The notes below the pieces were generated by a model. It did no database searches, had not been told where the DNA came from, and was given only the letters and a program-made list of their open reading frames with translations. This document shows positions 34,430 to 44,800 of a stretch of DNA of 64,000 nt, one piece after another (the stretch's first letter is position 1; the number at the start of each line of letters is the position of its first letter). The stretch covers positions 4,712,001 through 4,776,000 of the forward strand of contig NZ_CP058554.1 in NCBI RefSeq assembly GCF_014109725.1, in the 5' to 3' direction. A program made the translations under genes and the position numbers. Origin of the DNA: Comamonas piscis (GTDB lineage Bacteria; Pseudomonadota; Gammaproteobacteria; Burkholderiales; Burkholderiaceae_C).

Positions 34430-35242
34430 TCAGTGCTTGATCACGTCGGCGCCAAACCACTTCTTGGCGATTTCTTCGGCCTTGCCGTCCTTCTTCATCT
34501 CGGCCAGCACGTCGTTGATCTTGTTGCGGGTGGCTTCGTCGTCCTTGCGGAAGCCCACGCCATAGTCTTCGGTGCCAAAGTCATCGGCCAGCACCACATA
34601 GTTGTCAGGCTTCTTGGAGACCAAGTAACGGCCCACCACTTCGTCCACCACCACGACATCCAGGCGGCCGGCTTCCACGTCCATCAGCGCAGCGATGTTG
34701 TCGCCAAACAGCTTGGTTTCCTTGAACTGGGCGTGCAGTTCCTTGTCCTTTTCCATCGCGGTCACGGCGCTGGAGCCTTCCTGGGCACCGACGATCTTGC
34801 CAGCCATATCAGCCTTGGCCTTGATCGGCGAGCCAGCCTTCACGATGATGATCTGCTTGTTGACCATGTACGGATCGGTGAAGAGGATCTTTTCCTTGCG
34901 CTCTTCCAGAATGGTCAGGCCGTTCCACAGCGCATCGACGCGCTTGCCCAGCAGTTCGGCTTCCTTGGCGTTCCAGTCAATTGGCTTGAATTCGACTTCG
35001 ATACCAGCGCGCTTGGCGGCTTCACGGGCCATGTCGATGTCAAAACCCACGATTTCGTTCTTCTCGTCGCGGAAACCCATGGGCGGGAAGTTGTCGTCCA
35101 GACCCACCACCAGCTTGGTGGCAGCTGCTGCCACAGGTGCAGGCGCGGGTGCTTCAGCCGCAGGCTTGGGCGCATCATTCTTGCCGCAAGCGGTGAGCAG
35201 GGCAGTCAGCGCCAGGGTGGCAACGAAAGAACGTTTTTTCAT
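34430..35242 (-). CDS. Amino-acid ABC transporter substrate-binding lipoprotein
   Basis: A 270-residue family 3 solute-binding protein. ATG at 35242 gives a lipoprotein signal, MKKRSFVATLALTALLTAC, with lipobox LTAC, followed by a Pro/Ala-rich linker. The binding domain starts KLVVGLDDNFPPMGFRDE and contains GFDIDMAREAAKRAG, IVGAQEGSSAVTAMEKD and VGRYLVSKKPDNY. These are typical of receptors for polar amino acids; which amino acid cannot be told. An exact 15-bp copy of the RHH/PIN operator palindrome lies 93 bp upstream. Confidence 0.93.
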   Translation of the reverse strand: MKKRSFVATLALTALLTACGKNDAPKPAAEAPAPAPVAAAATKLVVGLDDNFPPMGFRDEKNEIVGFDIDMAREAAKRAGIEVEFKPIDWNAKEAELLGKRVDALWNGLTILEERKEKILFTDPYMVNKQIIIVKAGSPIKAKADMAGKIVGAQEGSSAVTAMEKDKELHAQFKETKLFGDNIAALMDVEAGRLDVVVVDEVVGRYLVSKKPDNYVVLADDFGTEDYGVGFRKDDEATRNKINDVLAEMKKDGKAEEIAKKWFGADVIKH

Positions 35243-35334
35243 GTGTCTCGACCAAAGAGAAAGACAAAGTAAGAGCACTTGACTTGATTTTTACAAGCGT
35301 CAGCGTGCAGGCGAATCGCGTATTGTCTCCGATC

Positions 35335-35349
35335 ACACGAAATTCGTGT
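35335..35349. promoter_or_regulatory. Second copy of the RHH/PIN operator palindrome
   Basis: ACACGAAATTCGTGT occurs here exactly as at 21543-21557. It lies between the divergent amino-acid receptor gene (ATG at 35242) and DUF3293 gene (ATG at 35500), and only one palindrome is present rather than a pair. The rest of 35243-35499 shows no gene. Confidence 0.65.
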
Positions 35350-35499
35350 CGCTTGTGGGGAAAACTCTGCCGGGCTAGTCGGACGTCCGCAAGCCGCTAC
35401 CATGGCTGCCCGGGTGCCGACCTATGGGTGAGGCATCTTGATTTCACCGCCGTCTATACCGCCAGTACACGATTCACAACGCTGGCGGCCCCAAAATCT

Positions 35500-35937
35500 A
35501 TGACCACCCTCTCGCCCGAACTGCGCAAGGCCTTTGAAGAAACGCAGTACCACGTGCTGCACCAGGCCCCTTTCCTTTTGCAGGTGGGCCAGGCCCAAGC
35601 AGCACTCAGCGCCCTCTACCAACAGCACCAAACCGATTGCAGCTGCTTTATCACCGCCTTCAACCCGATGGGCGAGCTGCTGGACAAGGAAGAAAACATT
35701 GAGCGCCACGCCCAACTGGGCCGCGCGCTGGGCGCCGCCGGCTTGGCGGCGCTGCCGGCAGTCGCCCAGCACCCTGCTAACGGCTGGCCGGCCGAACCCG
35801 GCTACCTGGTCATCGGCCTGGGCCGGGACGATGCGCAGCGTTGGGCGGCGCAGTGGGAACAACTGGCGGTGGTATGGACCAGCACCGATACGGTGCCCCA
35901 GCTGCTGGAAACCCGGGTGCCCGGCTGGATGCGCTGA
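35500..35937 (+). CDS. DUF3293 family protein
   Basis: A 145-residue cytosolic protein. The start at ATG 35500 gives MTTLSPELRKAFEETQYHV, and the hallmark stretch CSCFITAFNPMGELLDKEENIERHAQL fits DUF3293. Near the C-terminus are GYLVIGLGRDDAQRWA and the closing ETRVPGW. Function of the family is unknown. It is followed 29 bp later by a small monooxygenase-like gene on the same strand. The open frame extends upstream to 35284 but that part looks non-coding. Confidence 0.8.
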   Translation: MTTLSPELRKAFEETQYHVLHQAPFLLQVGQAQAALSALYQQHQTDCSCFITAFNPMGELLDKEENIERHAQLGRALGAAGLAALPAVAQHPANGWPAEPGYLVIGLGRDDAQRWAAQWEQLAVVWTSTDTVPQLLETRVPGWMR

Positions 35938-35966
35938 TCCCCATTCACCTACGGAGAGGAAAACCC

Positions 35967-36266
35967 ATGCTGTTAATTGTTGGCACCGTCCGCCTGCCCG
36001 CTGCAAACCTGGAACGCGCGCTGCCCGCCATGCGGGCGATGGTCGAAGCCTCCCGCGCCGAGGCGGGTTGCCTGGAGTATGGCTATGCCCAGGATGTGCT
36101 GGTGCCCGGCTTGATCCATGTGAAGGAACTCTGGAGCGACCAGGCCGCGCTGGATGCGCATTTCGCCTCCAGCCATATCCAGGCCTGGCGCGCTGCCTGG
36201 CCTGTGCTGGAGATCGGTGACCGCGATCTGCGCGTTTATGAGGTCGGCGCGCCGCGCAGCACCTGA
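35967..36266 (+). CDS. Antibiotic biosynthesis monooxygenase (ABM) domain protein
   Basis: A 99-residue dimeric alpha-beta barrel protein of the YgiN/ABM type. Features: strand MLLIVGTVRL, AMVEASRAEAGCLEYGYAQD, HVKELWSDQAALDAHFASSHIQAW with the conserved Trp and His. A good Shine-Dalgarno, GGAGAGGA, lies 8 nt upstream. Relatives oxidise quinols or handle small reactive aromatics without cofactor. It converges on the S-formylglutathione hydrolase gene. Confidence 0.85.
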   Translation: MLLIVGTVRLPAANLERALPAMRAMVEASRAEAGCLEYGYAQDVLVPGLIHVKELWSDQAALDAHFASSHIQAWRAAWPVLEIGDRDLRVYEVGAPRST

Positions 36267-36312
36267 GCCCCTGCACCCGCCAGGTGCGCCATGCGGCAAG
36301 CGTTTAGGTTGC

Positions 36313-37179
36313 TTAGAGTTGGCCCGCGTGAAAGCGCAGGTGCTCATCCACAAAGCTCTGGATAAAGTAGTAGCCATGGTCATAACCACCATGGCGGCGC
36401 AAGGTCAGCGGCTGGCCGACCTGGGCGCAAGCGGCTTCAAAGGCTTCGGGCAGCAGCTGCTTTTCCAGCAAGAACTTGTCGGCCAGGCCCTGGTCGACGA
36501 GGATGCCGGCCGGGTATGGCGCCTGCTTTTGCGCGGCCATCAAAGCCGTGGCATCGTGCTGCGCCCATTCGGCCTGGTTGTCGCCCAGGTAGCCCGTAAA
36601 GGCTTTTTGGCCCCAGGGGCAGTTCATGGGGTTGGCAATGGGCGCAAAGGCCGAGACCGACTTGAACACGCCCGGGTGGCGCAGCGCCAGGGTCAGTGCG
36701 CCATGGCCGCCCATGCTGTGGCCAAAGATGCCCAGGCGCTGCAGATCGATCGGCAGCTTGGCACCCAGCAGTGGCAGCAGGTCTTCGAGGATGTAGCTTT
36801 CCATGCGCCAGTGCAGGGCCCAGGGCTTGGCGGCAGCATCCAGGTAAAAACCGGCGCCCACGCCAAAATCCCAGCTCTCCGATTCGCCAGACAGGCCCGC
36901 GCCGCGCGGGCTGGTGTCGCAGGTAACCAGGGCCACGTTCAGCGACGCCGCCAGGCGCTGGGCGCCGGCCTTGGTCATGAAGGTCTCTTCGGTGCAGGTG
37001 AGGCCGGCCAGGTACAGCAGCGCCGGCACTTTCTCGCCCTCCACCGCTTTGGGCGGCAGAAACACCGAGAACTTCATCGCCAGGCCGATCTGGCTGGAGA
37101 AATGCTCATAAAAACGCTGGGCGCCGCCAAAGCAGGCGTGGGCCGTCTGCAGCTTGAGGCTGGCTTGGGCATCAGACAT
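36313..37179 (-). CDS. fghA: S-formylglutathione hydrolase
   Basis: A 288-residue alpha/beta-hydrolase that cleaves S-formylglutathione to formate and glutathione, the second step of formaldehyde detoxification. Family motifs: YLAGLTCTEETFMTKAGAQR, SPRGAGLSGESESWDFGVGAGFY, nucleophile Ser155 in GHSMGGHGALT, and PAGILVDQGLADKFL plus the His in GYDHGYYFIQSF. The ATG lies inside the end of the helicase gene (8-bp overlap), so it is coupled to that gene rather than directly to the dehydrogenase gene. Confidence 0.95.
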   Translation of the reverse strand: MSDAQASLKLQTAHACFGGAQRFYEHFSSQIGLAMKFSVFLPPKAVEGEKVPALLYLAGLTCTEETFMTKAGAQRLAASLNVALVTCDTSPRGAGLSGESESWDFGVGAGFYLDAAAKPWALHWRMESYILEDLLPLLGAKLPIDLQRLGIFGHSMGGHGALTLALRHPGVFKSVSAFAPIANPMNCPWGQKAFTGYLGDNQAEWAQHDATALMAAQKQAPYPAGILVDQGLADKFLLEKQLLPEAFEAACAQVGQPLTLRRHGGYDHGYYFIQSFVDEHLRFHAGQL

Positions 37180-38473
37180 CGGAATTTCCTTCGGTGGGGG
37201 ATTGCGGGGATGCGGCCTGCGCGGCCGCTGCACGCAGCTTGTCTTTCTTGCTCACGCGCTTGCCCTTGATACCGCCATTGCCCGACTCGTCGGGCGCGCC
37301 CTGTGCCGGCACCGGCTCGGTCACCGGGTACTGGGCAGGGGTCTGCAGGTCGATATCCAGCGCATTGCGCTTGGCGATCACCTTCCAATGCGCCAGGCTG
37401 GCGGGGGTGACCAGACTGATGGCCAGGCCGCTGGTGCCCGCCCGGCCAGTGCGGCCGATGCGGTGGGTGTAATCGGTGGGCGAACGCGGCAGGTCGTAGT
37501 TGATAACCAGCGGCAGCGCATCGACATGGATGCCGCGCGCTGCGAGATCGGTGGTGACCAGCACCTGCCACTGGCTGCTGCGGAACTCCTGCAGCACCTG
37601 CTGGCGCGCGCCCTGGCTCAGCTCGCCATGGAAGGCGGTGGCGCTGATGCCCTTGTCATAGAGCTTGTTGGCCACATGCTCGGCGCTGTAGCGGCTGGCC
37701 ACAAAAACCAGCATGCGCTGGCCGGCGTACTGGCCCACCAGCTCGCGCAGCCAGGTCGTGCGCTTGGCGGCATCCAGGTAGAAGGCCTCCTGCAGGATGG
37801 TCGCGTCTTGCAGGTGGGTCGAGGCGATCTCGACCTTCTCGTGCGTGGCACGCAGCAAGGTCGGCACCAGTGCCTGCACCGCCGGCGCAAAGGTGGCCGA
37901 TAGCAGCAGGGTTTGGCGCTGCTCGCGCGGCGGCACCAGGGCCAGCACGCTTTGCAGCTCCTCGGCAAAGCCCAGGTCCATCAGCCGGTCGGCTTCATCC
38001 AGCACCAAGGTGCTGATGGTGTCCAAGCGCAGCTTGCTATGCGCCATCACATCGAGCAAGCGCCCGGGCGTGGCAATCACCAGATCCACACCGCCGCGCA
38101 AGGCCAGCAGCTGGGGGTTGATCGAGACGCCGCCGGTCAGCACCGCCACCTTGGGGCGGCGGCCCATGGCCTCGCCGACAAAGTAGACCAGCTCGGCCAC
38201 CTGGGTGGCCAGCTCGCGCGTGGGCACCAGGATCAAGGCCTGCGTCTCATGCCTACCCGCCTGGCCTGCTGCATCGCTCAGCATCCAGCCTTGCAGCAAG
38301 GGCAGCACATAGGCTGCCGTCTTGCCCGAGCCGGTGGGTGCGCAGCCCAGCAGGTCACGTCCGTCCAGAATGGCCGGGATGGCCTGGGTCTGGATGGCCG
38401 TGGGTGCAATCAGGCCATGGGCCTGGGCAGCGTGGGCCAGCGACGGAGCAAGGCCAAGAGAGGTAAAAGACAT
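37172..38473 (-). CDS. DEAD-box RNA helicase (RhlE-like)
   Basis: A 433-residue ATP-dependent RNA helicase. Motifs in order: Q motif PTAIQTQAIP, Walker A CAPTGSGKT, PTRELA, TPGRLLD, DEAD, SAT, then domain 2 with VFVASRYSAEHVA, TTDLAARGIHVDALP and HRIGRTGRAG. A short basic, Ala-rich tail (GIKGKRVSKKDKLRAAAAQ) follows. ATG at 38473 gives the typical MSFTSLGL start of RhlE-type enzymes. It lies between the formaldehyde dehydrogenase and hydrolase genes and overlaps the latter by 8 bp. Confidence 0.94.
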   Translation of the reverse strand: MSFTSLGLAPSLAHAAQAHGLIAPTAIQTQAIPAILDGRDLLGCAPTGSGKTAAYVLPLLQGWMLSDAAGQAGRHETQALILVPTRELATQVAELVYFVGEAMGRRPKVAVLTGGVSINPQLLALRGGVDLVIATPGRLLDVMAHSKLRLDTISTLVLDEADRLMDLGFAEELQSVLALVPPREQRQTLLLSATFAPAVQALVPTLLRATHEKVEIASTHLQDATILQEAFYLDAAKRTTWLRELVGQYAGQRMLVFVASRYSAEHVANKLYDKGISATAFHGELSQGARQQVLQEFRSSQWQVLVTTDLAARGIHVDALPLVINYDLPRSPTDYTHRIGRTGRAGTSGLAISLVTPASLAHWKVIAKRNALDIDLQTPAQYPVTEPVPAQGAPDESGNGGIKGKRVSKKDKLRAAAAQAASPQSPTEGNSDV

Positions 38474-38618
38474 GGATTTCAATGGTGCGGGCCAGGCCGC
38501 AGGGACAACAAGCCTCGCATTGTCGCCCCTGGCACCGCTGCCAGCGGCGTGCAGGACTATTGCCGCGCGTGCTGGCAGCGGAAGTTGGCCATCACTGGCC
38601 AGCGGCCTTGGGCTATGC

Positions 38619-39734
38619 TTAGCTGGCGAAGTTGACCACCGAGCGGATCGACTTGCCTTCATGCATCAGGTCGAAAGCCTCGTTGATCTTGGCCAAGCCC
38701 ATGGTGTGGGTGACAAAGGGCTCGAGCTTGATCTTGCCGGCCATCGCGTCTTCCACCATGCCGGGCAGCTCGCTGCGGCCCTTGACGCCGCCGAAGGCGG
38801 TGCCCATCCACTTGCGGCCGGTAACCAGCTGGAAAGGACGGGTGGAGATCTCCTGGCCCGCGCCCGCCACACCGATGATCACGCTCTGGCCCCAGCCACG
38901 GTGCGCGCATTCCAGTGCCGCACGCATCACCTGGGTGCTGCCGATGCATTCAAAGCTGTGGTCCACACCCCAGCCAGTCATCTCGACGATCACCTGCTGG
39001 ATTGGCTTGTCAAAATCCTTGGGGTTGATGCAGTCGGTCGCACCAAAAGTCTTGGCCAGATCGAACTTGCCGGGGTTGGTGTCCACCGCAATGATGCGGC
39101 CAGCCTTGGCCAGTTGCGCACCCTGGATCACCGCCAGGCCGATGCCGCCCAGACCGAAGACGGCAACGCTATCGCCCTCTTGCACCTTGGCGGTGTTCTT
39201 GACGGCGCCCAAGCCGGTGGTCACGCCGCAGCCCAACAGGCAGACCTGCTCGGGGTTGGCATCGGGGTTGACCTTGGCCAGCGACACCGCTGCCACCACG
39301 GTGTACTCCGAGAAGGTGGAGCAGCCCATGTAGTGGTAGATCGGCTCGCCGTTGTAGCTAAAGCGCGTGGTGCCATCGGGCATCACGCCCTTGCCCTGGG
39401 TGGCGCGCACCGCCACGCAGAGGTTGGTCTTGCCGCTCTTGCAGAACAGGCATTCGCCGCACTCTGCCGTGTACAGCGGGATCACATGGTCGCCCGGCTG
39501 GACGCTGGTGACGCCCTCGCCCACTTCCACCACGATACCGGCGCCTTCATGGCCCAGCACTGCCGGGAAGATGCCTTCAGGGTCATCACCGCTCAGGGTG
39601 AAGGCATCCGTGTGGCACACACCCGTGTGGGTGATCTTGACCAGCACTTCGCCCTTCTGGGGTGGCGCAACGTCGATCTCGACAATCTGCAAAGGCTCTC
39701 CGGCTTTGAAGGCAACAGCGGCGCGGGATTTCAT
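38619..39734 (-). CDS. frmA: S-(hydroxymethyl)glutathione dehydrogenase (class III alcohol dehydrogenase)
   Basis: A 371-residue Zn-dependent dehydrogenase that oxidises the glutathione adduct of formaldehyde. It starts MKSRAAVAFKAGEPLQIVEIDVAPPQ. Catalytic Zn ligands are in GVCHTDAFTLSG and GHEGAGIV, structural Zn Cys in CGECLFCKSGKTNLC, NAD motif VAVFGLGGIGLAVIQGAQLA, and the class III CINPKDFDKPIQQV stretch is present. It follows frmR by 58 bp, probably in one operon under FrmR control. Confidence 0.96.
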   Translation of the reverse strand: MKSRAAVAFKAGEPLQIVEIDVAPPQKGEVLVKITHTGVCHTDAFTLSGDDPEGIFPAVLGHEGAGIVVEVGEGVTSVQPGDHVIPLYTAECGECLFCKSGKTNLCVAVRATQGKGVMPDGTTRFSYNGEPIYHYMGCSTFSEYTVVAAVSLAKVNPDANPEQVCLLGCGVTTGLGAVKNTAKVQEGDSVAVFGLGGIGLAVIQGAQLAKAGRIIAVDTNPGKFDLAKTFGATDCINPKDFDKPIQQVIVEMTGWGVDHSFECIGSTQVMRAALECAHRGWGQSVIIGVAGAGQEISTRPFQLVTGRKWMGTAFGGVKGRSELPGMVEDAMAGKIKLEPFVTHTMGLAKINEAFDLMHEGKSIRSVVNFAS

Positions 39735-39792
39735 GGGGGACTCCTTGGGTCAAAAACGGGGGGAACGGTCAAACGCTGCCAACGCAGCGCGC

Positions 39793-40059
39793 CTATTTGA
39801 GGTACGAACGCAGCAGCGACAGCATCTCGTCAATATCCGCCTGCGACGGCGCGGGCTGCTTGGCCATGGTCTCGCGCATATGGCCATCGAGCAAGTCGGC
39901 CATCAGGCCGTGTACGGCCCCGCGCATCGCTGCCAACTGCTGCAGGATCGGCGCGCAATCGCTGCCCGCCTCCACCGCCCGCTCCAAGGCCTCCGCCTGG
40001 CCTTTGATGCGGCGCAGGCGGGTGATGGCGCGGTGTTTGTCTTCGGCGTTATGGGGCAT
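39793..40059 (-). CDS. frmR: Formaldehyde-responsive repressor FrmR
   Basis: An 88-residue all-helical DUF156 repressor (CsoR/RcnR superfamily). The residues used by FrmR to sense formaldehyde are present: Pro2 directly after Met, Cys35 in GSDCAPILQQL, and His60 in LDGHMRE. Formaldehyde cross-links Pro2 and Cys35 and releases DNA. The metal-sensing pattern of RcnR is not fully met. It lies upstream of the class III dehydrogenase gene, and an FrmR-type G/C-tract palindrome lies 110 bp before its ATG. Confidence 0.93.
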   Translation of the reverse strand: MPHNAEDKHRAITRLRRIKGQAEALERAVEAGSDCAPILQQLAAMRGAVHGLMADLLDGHMRETMAKQPAPSQADIDEMLSLLRSYLK

Positions 40060-40168
40060 GGCAGGCGGGGCTTGCAGCGGCGCAGAACAGCGCAGAAGTT
40101 GGGTACTGGGCCAGAGTATAAATGCAATTTATAAAAATTACATATGAAAAATAGATGAAAACCCCAGG

Positions 40169-40183
40169 TACCCCCTGGGGGTA
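40169..40183. promoter_or_regulatory. FrmR-type operator palindrome
   Basis: TACCCCCTGGGGGTA is a perfect 7-1-7 inverted repeat with C/G tracts ending in TA, the kind of site used by the CsoR/RcnR/FrmR superfamily. It is the only such site seen before frmR. It lies between the frmR promoter region and the gltD terminator. Confidence 0.7.
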
Positions 40184-40221
40184 TGCAGAATATTCGTAAG
40201 CCATTCCATCCCGGCAGGCGT

Positions 40222-40247
40222 AAAAAAACCGCAGCCTCGGCTGCGGT
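40222..40247 (-). terminator. Rho-independent terminator of gltBD
   Basis: On the minus strand ACCGCAGCC and GGCTGCGGT form a perfect 9-bp stem with a 2-nt loop, followed by seven T residues. It is 27 bp beyond the gltD stop. Confidence 0.9.
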
Positions 40248-40274
40248 CTTGGGTGGGTTGAGCTGCTACCAGTT

Positions 40275-41750
<1,476 letters not shown>

Positions 41751-41854
41751 GATCGGATCTCTTGCTTGTCTGCTGCCCGCACCGCGTTGGCGGGGGCAGC
41801 AATCGTGGTCATTAATAAGGGGCGGGGTGGCTGGCGGCAGAGCCGCCAGTGGCC

Positions 41855-44800
41855 TCATTTCGCGGCGGCATCCACGCTTTTCTTGGCCGAGGTCTTGGCC
41901 TTGGCCAGTTGGGACTTGGCTTCGGCTCTTGCATAAATCTCACCCAGGGCCCGCTTGTACTCGGTCGGGAACACCTTGACGAACTTGTTGCGCACCTCGT
42001 CCCAGTTGTCCAGCAGCTCGCGCGCACGCTTGCTGCCGGTCCAGCGCAGGTGGTCCGCCAGCAGGCGCTTGAGCTGGGCTTCATCGGTCTGGCCGTTGTG
42101 CCACACACCCTTGTCGATGCTGGCCTCTTGCTCGGACTGGCTCAGCACCTTGTCCATGGTCACCATGGTGGTGTTGCAGCGGCTGGCGAACTGGCCGTCT
42201 TCGTCATAGACGTAAGCCACGCCACCGCTCATGCCAGCGGCAAAGTTGCGGCCGGTCTTGCCCAGCACCAGCACGGTGCCGCCGGTCATGTATTCGCAAC
42301 CGTGGTCGCCCGTGCCTTCCACCACCGCCGTGGCACCCGAGAGGCGCACCGCAAAGCGCTCACCGGCCACGCCGCTCAAGAAGGCCTCACCGGTGGTCGC
42401 ACCGTACATCACGGTGTTGCCCACGATGATGTTCTTGTGCGCTTCACCCCGGAAATCCAGGCTCGGGCGCACCACCACACGGCCGCCGGACAGGCCCTTG
42501 CCGGTGTAGTCGTTCGCGTCGCCCACCAGATACAAGGTGATGCCATTGCACAGGAAGGCGCCAAACGACTGGCCGCCCGTGCCTTCGACACGGATATGGA
42601 TGGTGTCGTCCGGCAGGCCTTCGGCATGCACCTTGGTCACCGCGCCCGAAAGCATGGCGCCCACGGTGCGGTTCACATTGCGCACGGTCTCCAGAATCTT
42701 GACCCGCTCGCCCTTGTCGATGGCGGGGCGCGACTTCTCGATCAGGATGTTGTCGAAGGCTTTTTCCAGACCATGGTCCTGGTTCTGGGTGTGGAACAGC
42801 GGCACATCAGCAGCCACATCGGCACGGGCCAGCAGGCGGCCAAAGTCCAGGCCCTTGGCCTTCCAGTGGGTGATGCCGTCCTTCATGTCCAGCAGATCGG
42901 CACGACCCACCAGGTCGTCGAACTTGGAGATACCCAGTTGGGCCATGATCTGGCGGGCTTCTTCAGCGATGAAGAAGAAGAAGTTCACGACATGCTCGGG
43001 CTTGCCGCTGAATTTCTTGCGCAGCTCGGGGTCTTGCGTGGCTACGCCCACCGGGCAGGTGTTGAGGTGGCATTTGCGCATCATGATGCAGCCCTCAACC
43101 ACCAGTGGAGCGGTGGCAAAGCCAAACTCGTCAGCACCCAGCAGCGCGCCAATCACGACGTCGCGGCCGGTCTTCATCTGGCCATCGGCCTGCACGCGGA
43201 TGCGGTTGCGCAGGCCGTTGAGCACCAGGGTCTGCTGGGTTTCGGCCAGGCCGATTTCCCAGGGCGATCCGGCATGCTTGATCGACGACCAAGGCGATGC
43301 ACCCGTGCCGCCATCGTGGCCGGCGATCACCACATGGTCGGCCTTGCACTTGGCAACGCCAGCGGCAATCGTGCCCACACCCACTTCGGACACCAGCTTG
43401 ACGCTGATGGTCGAGTGCGTGGCGACGTTCTTCAGGTCGTGGATCAGCTGGGCCAAGTCCTCGATCGAGTAGATGTCGTGGTGCGGCGGGGGCGAGATCA
43501 AACCCACACCCGGCACCGAGTAGCGCTGCTTGCCAATGTACTCGGTGACCTTGCCGCCAGGCAGCTGGCCACCTTCGCCCGGCTTGGCGCCCTGGGCCAT
43601 CTTGATCTGGATCTGGTCGGCAGAGGCCAGGTACTCGGCCGTCACCCCAAAGCGGCCCGATGCCACTTGCTTGATGCGCGAGCGCAGGCTGTCGCCCTCT
43701 TGCAGCACGTAGTCAGATTCGATCTGGTCCTTGCCGATGATCGAGGCCAGCGATTCGCCCTGCTTGATGGGGATGCCCTTGAGCTCGTTGCGGTAACGGG
43801 CGGGGTCTTCGCCGCCTTCGCCGGTGTTGCTCTTGCCGCCAATGCGGTTCATCGCCACGGCCAGGGTCACGTGGGCTTCGGTGCTGATGGAGCCCAGCGA
43901 CATGGCGCCCGTGGCAAAGCGCTTGACAATGTCAGCAGCCGACTCGACCTGCTCGACCGGGATGGCCTTGGCAGGGTCGAGCTTGAACTCGAACAGGCCG
44001 CGCAAGGTCATATGGCGCTTGCTCTGGTCGTTGATCAGCTGCGCATATTCCTTGTAGGTGTTGAAGCTGTTGGCGCGGGTCGAATGCTGCAGCTTGGCAA
44101 TCGCATCGGGGCTCCACATATGCTCTTCACCCCGGGCACGCCAGGCGTATTCTCCGCCGGTGTCCAGCATGGTGGCCAGCACGGGATCGTTGCCAAAGGC
44201 AGCCTTGTGGCGGCGGATGGCCTCTTCACCAATCTCGAACACGCCCAGGCCCTGCACGCGGCTGGAGGTGCCGGTGAAGTACTTGTCGATGGTCTCGCTG
44301 TTGATGCCCACGGCCTCGAACAGCTGCGCACCGCAGTAGGACATGTAGGTGGACACACCCATCTTCGACATGATCTTGGACAGACCCTTGCCGATGGCCT
44401 TGATGTAGTTATAAATCGCCTTGTCTGCCGACAGATCACCGGGCAGGTGCTCGTGGATCGAGGTGATGGTTTCCAGCGCCAGGTAGGGGTGGACGGCTTC
44501 TGCGCCATAGCCGGCGAGCACGCCGAAATGGTGTACTTCGCGGGCGGTGCCCGTCTCCACCACCAGACCGCAGGCCGTGCGCAGGCCTTCGCGGATCAGG
44601 TGCTGGTGGATGGCGGACAGCGCCAGCAGCGCCTGGATCGCCACGCGGTCCTTGCTGACGCCTTTGTCGCTGATGATCAGGATGTTGTTGCCGGTCTTGA
44701 TGGCGTCAACCGCTTGTGCGCACAGCGATGCCAGGCGCGCTTCGACGCCTTCACTGCCCCATTCCAGCGGGTAGGTGATGTCAAGCACGGCCGAGCTGAA

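Noticed and set aside
36267..36312. GCACC/GGTGC inverted repeat between the ABM-domain gene and fghA
   Set aside because: Five-bp stem without a T tract; too weak to call.
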